Source of the DNA: Candidatus Bathyarchaeota archaeon
GTDB lineage: Archaea > Thermoproteota > Bathyarchaeia > Bathyarchaeales > B26-1
Length of the DNA stretch: 6,151 nucleotides
Assembly (NCBI GenBank): GCA_003662645.1
Contig: QMYL01000065.1
Span: 1 to 6,151, forward strand
Direction: 5' to 3'
Made by a program: the position numbers and the translations under genes. Position 1 is the stretch's first letter. Every line of letters starts with the position of its first letter. The notes under the pieces were generated by a model. It worked only from the letters and a program-made list of their open reading frames with translations, made no database searches and had not been told where the DNA came from. Shown one piece after another: positions 1-6,151 of the stretch.

Positions 1-1
1 C

Positions 2-2020
2 GAATACTGGAGATGGTATGAGTGGGATGTGGTCAGCAACGTAACAGGAATGTACAACGAGACGATGGTCTTCAACCTGACGATACCCAGATCAGCCATG
101 AACCAGACGGGAATCGTCAGGATATACATCCGTGACGGATACGGAGACGAGGTATGTCAAATACATGAGGTCGAGATAGTCAATAGGGCACCGGTCATAA
201 CATCAGTAATCCCAAGCGAGTTCATAGTTACACCCGGAGATGAGGTTACGCTCGAGATAACTGTAACAGACGACTCAAGCAGTCCGGAGGATATAGAGGT
301 CTTCGTATGGCTCAAGTACGTAGACTACACAGAGTACGGAGACATAATTAAGTGTCCAGTCCTGGTCAAGACGTGCCTTAAACAGATGGCAACATACGAG
401 GACGGAACCTTCATAGCTACGTACCAGACATACGCCGGGCCAGACAGCTACTGGAAGTGGCCGACCGGCAGGTACATGGCTATAGTAATAGCCATGGATG
501 AGGCTGGACCGATCTCACTCAAGGAGCTATTCTATGGAGGATACTATGAAGAGGTCGGATACTTCATCCACTACGGGCTCTACCCACCGATGATAAAGGA
601 TGCCATACAACTCTACCTATCCTCAGGAGAATGGTCGTACTGGTGGTACTACCACTACTCGGAGTTCTGGGACTCACTCCAGAAGTTCATAGACTACTTC
701 GGGACGATAGACTACCTGCCGATGATGACGAGCAGGCTCTGGAGGACATGGTCAACATCAGTCATGGAGTACACAACATTCATCGTCGACTATGAGCCGG
801 CTATAGTGAAGGGCGAGATAGAGGGTCTAGTTGAAGATAGCAAGGCTGGAAGGGACAGCACAATAATGTTCATGGTATACACAGTCGACAGCGATGAAGG
901 GTTAGGGCAGTCCGTAACCTTCACGGTGCACCTACCAGACGGAACAACCGAGACCATAGCCGGAACCTTCGCAGGAAGGACCAAGTATGGATACGGAACA
1001 TGGACCGCGGCATACGACCTAACCGGCAAGCCGGTAGGGTCATACTACGTCGAGGCCACCGTAACGGATACCCTCGGAACGTCGACAACGGCGGTTATAG
1101 GAGTATTCCACCTAGTAAACGAGCCGCCAGTGCTCCTAGACCCAGTCGTCCCACAGGCGATAGTCCAAGGTGAGAGCGTAGCCATAGTTGTGACGGCCTA
1201 CGACCCAGAGGGTCACGACGTATCCGTCACGATCTCGATACTGAGACCGGACGGAGTCTGGGAGAACATGACGTACACAGGCTCAGGGCCACACTGGAGG
1301 GTGACCTACGAGACGACACCGGAGAGCCCAACCGGGCTATACACGGTCTACACAACGGTCGTCGACGACCTTGGAGCCGTAACATCAGCCTATACGGGCG
1401 ACTTCCTCGTCAGGGCTCCATGGGCTAGCGCGGATGATATGGAGAGGGCCCTACAACTACTGGGCGCGATAAACGAGACGATAGCCAACTGGACCGGTGT
1501 CCCGGTGACGGTTGGAGGATACACGGTCGGCTCCCTAACAACATCGGAGATGATAGAGCCTCCGGTCGTTGTTGGGAACGTGATCGAGCTCCGCGTAACC
1601 GGGCCTCCTGGAACGGTTGGCAGGACCATAGTCATGTTGCCGAAGGCTCTGCTGGAGTCGCTTGGAGCGACGATAGACGATGTGGTGGTCCTATTCGATG
1701 GGGAGCCGATAGACTTCACATACACGGAGTATCCAACCTACTACCTGCTGACCATAACCTACACGCACAGCGAACACACGATAACGATCCATGTAACCGG
1801 CAAGCTGGATACCGACAGCGACGGCGTCCCAGACTGGCAGGAGTACGTTAAGGGAACAGAATCGGCCAACCCAGACAGCGACGGAGACTTCTGGATGGAC
1901 AGCGTAGACCCATGGCCGCTCAACCCGCTCCTACCGAACGGGTTGATAATAGCGGCTGTGGCGGTGTTGATAATAGCCATCTACATCATCCTGATACACA
2001 GAAGGGTCGTAATCGTATAA
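2..2020 (+). CDS. Large surface/cell-envelope protein, C-terminal part (5' truncated): Ig/cadherin-like modules, Ca-binding repeat, C-terminal membrane anchor
   Basis: The frame is open from position 2 (672 codons seen, stop TAA), so the gene begins outside the window; the GTG at 29 is internal. Residue numbers count from position 2. Beta-rich Ig/cadherin-like modules lie at roughly 1-60, 61-170, 265-372 and 373-470. Two of the junctions carry the motif V-N-x-x-P-V (VNRAPV, VNEPPV), which suggests duplicated modules. An aromatic-rich insert occupies about 177-260. A further, unrecognised domain at about 475-600 leads into Asp repeats (DTDSDGVPD at 603-611, then PDSDGD near 624-629) resembling thrombospondin type 3/EF-loop calcium sites. 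A hydrophobic helix at about 648-665 is followed by a short basic tail, HRRVVIV, giving an outside-N/inside-C topology. There are seven N-x-S/T sequons, four of them in the first 35 residues, compatible with archaeal N-glycosylation. I infer a surface-layer-associated protein, adhesin or anchored envelope protein. No catalytic motif is seen and the exact family is not recognised. Confidence 0.8.
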   Translation, partial: EYWRWYEWDVVSNVTGMYNETMVFNLTIPRSAMNQTGIVRIYIRDGYGDEVCQIHEVEIVNRAPVITSVIPSEFIVTPGDEVTLEITVTDDSSSPEDIEVFVWLKYVDYTEYGDIIKCPVLVKTCLKQMATYEDGTFIATYQTYAGPDSYWKWPTGRYMAIVIAMDEAGPISLKELFYGGYYEEVGYFIHYGLYPPMIKDAIQLYLSSGEWSYWWYYHYSEFWDSLQKFIDYFGTIDYLPMMTSRLWRTWSTSVMEYTTFIVDYEPAIVKGEIEGLVEDSKAGRDSTIMFMVYTVDSDEGLGQSVTFTVHLPDGTTETIAGTFAGRTKYGYGTWTAAYDLTGKPVGSYYVEATVTDTLGTSTTAVIGVFHLVNEPPVLLDPVVPQAIVQGESVAIVVTAYDPEGHDVSVTISILRPDGVWENMTYTGSGPHWRVTYETTPESPTGLYTVYTTVVDDLGAVTSAYTGDFLVRAPWASADDMERALQLLGAINETIANWTGVPVTVGGYTVGSLTTSEMIEPPVVVGNVIELRVTGPPGTVGRTIVMLPKALLESLGATIDDVVVLFDGEPIDFTYTEYPTYYLLTITYTHSEHTITIHVTGKLDTDSDGVPDWQEYVKGTESANPDSDGDFWMDSVDPWPLNPLLPNGLIIAAVAVLIIAIYIILIHRRVVIV

Positions 2021-2030
2021 ACACCCAGAT

Positions 2031-2050
2031 TTCCCCCTCTTTTTTATAAC
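2031..2050 (+). terminator. U-tract terminator after the surface-protein gene
   Basis: A C5-T-C-T6-ATA tract lies 10 nt past the stop codon (T run 2040-2045). Archaeal RNA polymerase terminates at such U-rich tracts without needing a strong hairpin, and no convincing hairpin precedes this one. Nearly the same motif follows the FAD reductase gene at 4055-4071. Confidence 0.6.
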
Positions 2051-2164
2051 TCTAGAATTATCCACCTACCTATAGATCACCATCCAAGCGTCCACCCATA
2101 CTAGATTGATCTCCCGATCCGCCCGCCCCAAGCTGCTTTTCGCACAGAAGAAAAAGGAGCGGGA

Positions 2165-2180
2165 GGAGTTAAATTTAAAC
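2165..2180 (+). promoter_or_regulatory. Putative archaeal promoter (BRE/TATA) for gcvH and the FAD reductase
   Basis: An A/T-rich TATA-like element AATTTAAAC (2172-2180) follows a polypurine stretch (2146-2168, broken once by a C) that could supply a BRE. The TATA centre is about 43 nt before the ATG at 2219, close to the spacing at gap and pgk. Transcription would start near 2202, giving a leader of about 17 nt that contains the GGTGGG Shine-Dalgarno-like element at 2208-2213. The rest of the spacer (2051-2145) is C-rich and holds no recognisable RNA gene. Confidence 0.5.
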
Positions 2181-2218
2181 GGTTAATATCTGAATAGAAT
2201 AGTCAAAGGTGGGTGTGT

Positions 2219-2632
2219 ATGGTTAAGGTGGACGACTACGAGGTTTTAGAGGGCCTATACTACTCAGAGGACTACATGTGGGTTAAGGTTGAGGATGGGA
2301 AGGTCAGGGTTGGTATAACTGACTACGCCCAGAAACAGCTTAGGGAGATAGTATACGTAGACCTCCCGAGCGCAGGTGATGAGGTGGCGAAGGGTGAACC
2401 CTTCGGAACAGTTGAGTCCGTGAAGGCCGTATCGGATCTCATATCCCCAGTAAGCGGAACCATAGAGGAGATTAACGAGGAGATCCAAGACAACCCGGAT
2501 CTACTGAACGAGAACCCCTACGAGGGCTGGCTTATACTCGTATCCCCAACAAACCTCGAGGAGGACCTAAAGGAGCTGATGGACTTCGAGAAGGCGGTTG
2601 AGTGGCACAAGAAGCTCATCGAAGAGGGTTAG
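2219..2632 (+). CDS. gcvH: Glycine cleavage system H protein (lipoyl carrier)
   Basis: The 137-residue product matches the usual length of GcvH, the protein that carries aminomethyl and redox equivalents on a lipoyl-lysine between glycine decarboxylase (P), aminomethyltransferase (T) and dihydrolipoyl dehydrogenase (L). Family signatures run in order: GITDYAQ, IVYVDLP, GDEVAKGEPFGTVESVKAVSD, SPVSG, NPYEGW. The lipoylated lysine is K69 in ESVKAVSD. The ATG at 2219 is preferred over the in-frame GTG at 2213 because the GGTGGG element (2208-2213) would overlap that GTG but sits 5 nt before the ATG. No other gcv gene is visible. The downstream FAD reductase follows after 35 nt without a promoter, so the two are probably co-transcribed. 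H-like lipoyl carriers also serve other systems, such as LbpA of the sHdr sulfur-oxidation pathway; the motifs here favour a true GcvH, but its partner enzyme is open. Confidence 0.93.
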   Translation: MVKVDDYEVLEGLYYSEDYMWVKVEDGKVRVGITDYAQKQLREIVYVDLPSAGDEVAKGEPFGTVESVKAVSDLISPVSGTIEEINEEIQDNPDLLNENPYEGWLILVSPTNLEEDLKELMDFEKAVEWHKKLIEEG

Positions 2633-2667
2633 TTAGGAGAGTTAAGGGTTGAAGGAAGGTAGCCAAA

Positions 2668-4011
2668 GTGGCGAGGAGGATATTAATCATAGGCGCGAAC
2701 GCCGCTGGGACGGATGCAGCCTCAGCGGCGAGGAAGACCGATAGAAAGGCCGAGATAACCCTACTGACGAAGGAGGATAAGGGAGCCTATTCCAGATGTG
2801 GATTGCCCTTCGTCCTGGGAGGGCATATACCGAGCTTCGAGAACCTGATAGTATATCCACCATCCTTCTATAAGATGATGAAGTTCAACTTAAGGCTTGA
2901 GACCACGGCGACCGCGATAGACACCGAAGCCAAGACGGTTGAGGTTCAGGACAAGACCGGCAGGTGCGAAACCCTCGAGTACGACAGCTTGATAATCGCG
3001 ACGGGTTCAAAACCCTTCAAACCCCCAATAGAGGGAATAGACAAGGAGGGAGTCTTCACATTACACACCTACGAGGACGGGATAAAACTCCTGAAGACGA
3101 TAAAGAAGGCCAAGACCGCCGCCGTGATCGGCTCCGGCCTCGTCGGTTTAGAGGCTGCCGTCGCCTTTATGGAGAAGGGGATAAAGACCACCGTGATCGA
3201 GATGCTTCCCTACATACTGCCGAGGATGCTCGACAAGGATATGGCGGGCGAGGTGCAGAAGAGGCTCGAAGCAAAGGGCATGAAGATAATGCTCGGAAAA
3301 CCAGCTGAGGCGATAATAGGGGAGGAGAAGGCTGAGGCCGTTAGGGTTGGAGGGGAAGATGTGCCAGCCGATATAGTCCTCAACGCCGCCGGGGTTAGAC
3401 CAAACACAGACCTAGCCAGGGAGGCCGGGATAGCCATAGGCGAGACTAGGGGGATCAAGACGGGCAACAAGATGCAGACGAGCGCCCCAGATGTCTACGC
3501 CGCTGGGGACTGCGCTGAGACAACCCACATAGTGACCGGGAGGCCATGCCTGCCGCTCCTAGGTTCAACCGCCGTAAGGGAGGGGAAGGTTGCGGGTATA
3601 AACGCCGCCGGAGGTTACACGCTCTTCCCAGGGGCCCTATGCTCAGCCGTATCCCAGCTGATGGACTTCGAGGTTGGAGCCACTGGCCTAACCGAGTACT
3701 TGGCGTCCAAGTTCGGCTTGGAGGTCGCCGTTGGGAGGATAAGCGGCCTGACTAGGGCCGCATACTACCCCGGAGCGAAGCCGATAAGGGTTAAGATCCT
3801 GATCGAGAAGGAGAGCAAGAGGATAGTTGGGGCGCAGATGGTAGGCGGCGAGGAGGTGACGCAGCGCATAAACGCCCTTTCACTGGCGATACAGAAGCGG
3901 ATGACGGTCTACGAGTTGATAAAGGCGGATACATGCTACGCCCCACCGGTCTGCGAGACTTGGGAGCCCATGGTCTTGGCGGCTGAGATGGCCCTTAGGA
4001 GGCTGAAGTGA
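2668..4011 (+). CDS. FAD-dependent pyridine nucleotide-disulfide oxidoreductase, single-Cys CoA-disulfide reductase/NADH oxidase family
   Basis: The product is 447 residues, a normal length for the family. An N-terminal FAD fold carries GANAAG (9-14), with the single active-site cysteine C44 in YSRCGLPF, as in CoA-disulfide reductase, NADH oxidase/peroxidase and related persulfide reductases. ATGSKP (111-116) follows, then the NAD(P) fold GSGLVG (155-160) and the second FAD motif VYAAGDCAE (276-284). The C-terminal dimerisation domain includes AAYYPGAK (364-371) and CYAPPVCETW (423-432), positions where CoA-disulfide reductases place active-site tyrosines. The CxxxxC redox pair of canonical dihydrolipoyl dehydrogenase is absent, so this is not an ordinary L protein. 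The enzyme probably uses NAD(P)H to reduce a disulfide, persulfide or O2, with C44 as redox centre; the substrate is unknown. The GTG start at 2668 is supported by GGAAGGT at 2654-2660, 7 nt upstream. It lies 35 nt after gcvH with no TATA element between, so it shares that transcript. Extra cysteines C423 and C429 are notable. Confidence 0.88.
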   Translation: MARRILIIGANAAGTDAASAARKTDRKAEITLLTKEDKGAYSRCGLPFVLGGHIPSFENLIVYPPSFYKMMKFNLRLETTATAIDTEAKTVEVQDKTGRCETLEYDSLIIATGSKPFKPPIEGIDKEGVFTLHTYEDGIKLLKTIKKAKTAAVIGSGLVGLEAAVAFMEKGIKTTVIEMLPYILPRMLDKDMAGEVQKRLEAKGMKIMLGKPAEAIIGEEKAEAVRVGGEDVPADIVLNAAGVRPNTDLAREAGIAIGETRGIKTGNKMQTSAPDVYAAGDCAETTHIVTGRPCLPLLGSTAVREGKVAGINAAGGYTLFPGALCSAVSQLMDFEVGATGLTEYLASKFGLEVAVGRISGLTRAAYYPGAKPIRVKILIEKESKRIVGAQMVGGEEVTQRINALSLAIQKRMTVYELIKADTCYAPPVCETWEPMVLAAEMALRRLK

Positions 4012-4022
4012 GTAGACAACTA

Positions 4023-5216
<1,194 letters not shown>

Positions 5217-5273
5217 GCGAAGGGTGAGGCCGACAGAAGCCGGACAGAAACGCGGAAAGCCAAACCCTTCAAC

Positions 5274-5283
5274 CTTTATTTAT
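5274..5283 (+). promoter_or_regulatory. Putative archaeal promoter (TATA) for pgk
   Basis: CTTTATTTAT lies in the 101-nt gap-pgk spacer, centred about 40 nt before the pgk ATG. The predicted start near 5304 leaves a leader of about 14 nt containing GGGGTG (5307-5312), the same ribosome-binding element seen at gap. No U-tract of five or more T follows gap, so read-through from gap into pgk remains possible. Confidence 0.55.
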
Positions 5284-5317
5284 CCGGTTAACCCCCTAAT
5301 TATCTTGGGGTGTTATC

Positions 5318-6151
5318 ATGCCGAGGTTCTTAACCCTAGACGACCTAGATGTTGAGGGTAAAGTTGTACTCGTCAGGGTGGACTTCAATTCACCCGTGGA
5401 TCCGGAGACGAAGGAGGTCCTAGACGACACGAGGATAAGGGCCCACGGGGAATCCACGATAAAGGAGCTATCCGAGAGGGGAGCGAAGGTTGTGGTGTTG
5501 GCCCACCAGGGTAGGCCCGGAGAACCAGACTTCATACCCCTAAAGCAGCACGCCGAGATACTGAGCCGCATACTGGAGAGGCCCGTAAAGTACGTTCCAG
5601 ACCTGTACGGAGAGGAGGCTAGGAGGGCCATAACCGAACTAAAGGAGGGCGAGATACTCGTCCTGGAGAATACGAGGACCTACCCGAAGGAGAGGAAGAA
5701 GGGGACACCTGAAGAGCACGCCAGATCCGAGTTCGTGAGGACGCTAGCAACCCTGGCTGACGTGTTCGTCAACGACGCCTTCGCAGCGGCCCACAGAGCC
5801 CACGCCTCAATAGTCGGCTTCACAGCGGTTCTGCCGAGCGCGGCTGGGAGGATAATGGAGAGGGAACTCAAGGCCCTAAGCAGGGTCCTGGAGTCACCCG
5901 AGAAGCCCTGCATCTTCATCCTTGGAGGGGCGAAGGCCGACGACTCACTGAAGATATCCAGGTACGTCCTAAAGAACGGTATAGCCGACTACGTATTGAC
6001 TGGTGGGATAACTGGACACCTCTTCCTAGCGGCGACGGGAGTCGACCTCGGAAAGCCCAACATGGAGCTACTGGAGAGGCCCGTAAAGTACGTCCCAGAC
6101 CTGTACGGAGAGGAGGCTAGGAGGGCCATAACCGAACTAAAGGAGGGCGAG
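5318..6151 (+). CDS. pgk: Phosphoglycerate kinase, archaeal type (3' end not in window; sequence after about residue 253 anomalous)
   Basis: The reading frame runs 278 codons to the window end without a stop; the full enzyme is usually around 400 residues or more. It transfers phosphate between 1,3-bisphosphoglycerate and ADP to give 3-phosphoglycerate and ATP, the step after GAPDH. Visible motifs are VRVDFNSP (19-26) and the archaeal-type AHQGRPG (62-68) in place of bacterial SHLGRP, then LENTR (116-120), VNDAFAAAHRAHAS (151-164) and the hinge-side ILGGAKADDSLKI (201-213). The ATG at 5318 has GGGGTG five nt upstream. The family pattern holds through TGGITGHLFLAATGVDLGKPN and LLE (253). The next residues, RPVKYVPDLYGEEARRAI and onward, copy residues 88-112 instead of continuing into the nucleotide-binding C-terminal domain. 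The last 83 bases are therefore suspect as sequence of this locus. Confidence 0.93.
   Translation, partial: MPRFLTLDDLDVEGKVVLVRVDFNSPVDPETKEVLDDTRIRAHGESTIKELSERGAKVVVLAHQGRPGEPDFIPLKQHAEILSRILERPVKYVPDLYGEEARRAITELKEGEILVLENTRTYPKERKKGTPEEHARSEFVRTLATLADVFVNDAFAAAHRAHASIVGFTAVLPSAAGRIMERELKALSRVLESPEKPCIFILGGAKADDSLKISRYVLKNGIADYVLTGGITGHLFLAATGVDLGKPNMELLERPVKYVPDLYGEEARRAITELKEGE
5571..5653 (+). repeat. Direct repeat copy 1 inside pgk
   Basis: This 83-bp segment recurs at 6069-6151 with one mismatch (T at 5596, C at 6094; synonymous GTT/GTC Val). The offset is 498 bp, exactly 166 codons, so the repeat is in frame. This copy, pgk residues 86-112, lies where the family expects it and is taken as the native one. 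Confidence 0.95.
6069..6151 (+). repeat. Direct repeat copy 2 at the window end
   Basis: This copy of 5571-5653 starts right after pgk codons for a typical phosphoglycerate kinase sequence and continues to the last base. Identity stops sharply upstream of 6069. It replaces expected C-terminal-domain sequence, which points to a misjoin or chimera, or less likely a genuine internal duplication. Confidence 0.95.

Noticed and set aside
29..31. GTG as start of the surface-protein gene
   Set aside because: The same frame is open back to position 2, no ribosome-binding element precedes it, and the protein enters mid-module; the gene simply starts outside the window.
790..1980. Three minus-strand open frames (790-1029, 1390-1725, 1759-1980) opposite the surface-protein gene
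   Set aside because: They are antisense shadows of a strongly biased coding frame, have low-complexity Ser/Thr/Pro products, and lack promoters or family motifs.
2111..2165. Inverted repeat CTCCCG / CGGGAG before gcvH as a possible glycine riboswitch or small RNA
   Set aside because: The arms are only 6 bp with a 43-nt loop, no glycine riboswitch core could be recognised, and the predicted promoter lies at or after the right arm, so most of it would not be transcribed with gcvH.
2964..3755. Plus-strand open frames at 2964-3308 and 3546-3755 inside the FAD reductase gene
   Set aside because: They are out-of-frame readings of an intact reductase gene, with Arg/Gly-rich products and no motif.

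Overview
The window looks like thermophilic archaeal DNA, most plausibly from the Thermoproteota/TACK side, though the lineage cannot be fixed from sequence alone. The signs are TATA-type promoters just upstream of genes, very short leaders, U-tract terminators, strong use of AGG (Arg) and ATA (Ile) codons, an archaeal-type phosphoglycerate kinase, and a surface protein with a C-terminal membrane anchor. All five genes are on the + strand, and both end genes are cut by the window.

Region by region: (1) positions 2-2020 hold the C-terminal 672 residues of a large secreted, membrane-anchored surface protein with Ig/cadherin-like beta modules, an aromatic-rich insert, a calcium-binding Asp repeat and one transmembrane helix. 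(2) A spacer of about 200 bp contains a terminator and then a promoter. (3) Next is a two-gene unit: gcvH (lipoyl carrier H protein) followed after 35 nt by a single-cysteine FAD/NAD(P) disulfide reductase of the CoA-disulfide reductase/NADH oxidase family. It ends in a stem-loop plus U-tract terminator. (4) Then comes a gap gene for a bacterial-looking class I glyceraldehyde-3-phosphate dehydrogenase. (5) Last is pgk (archaeal-type phosphoglycerate kinase), which has its own promoter and runs off the window end.

GAPDH and PGK catalyse consecutive steps of glycolysis/gluconeogenesis, interconverting glyceraldehyde-3-phosphate, 1,3-bisphosphoglycerate and 3-phosphoglycerate. The gcvH-reductase pair suggests redox handling of a protein-bound lipoyl group, but the other glycine-cleavage genes (gcvT, gcvP, canonical lpd) and lipoylation genes are not in view.

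The points most worth checking are four. An 83-bp in-frame direct repeat sits inside pgk exactly at the window end and is probably an assembly or chimera artefact. A class I GAPDH occurs in an archaeal context. The lipoyl carrier is paired with a non-canonical, single-Cys reductase that carries an extra C-terminal Cys pair. A nearly identical terminator motif follows two different transcription units.
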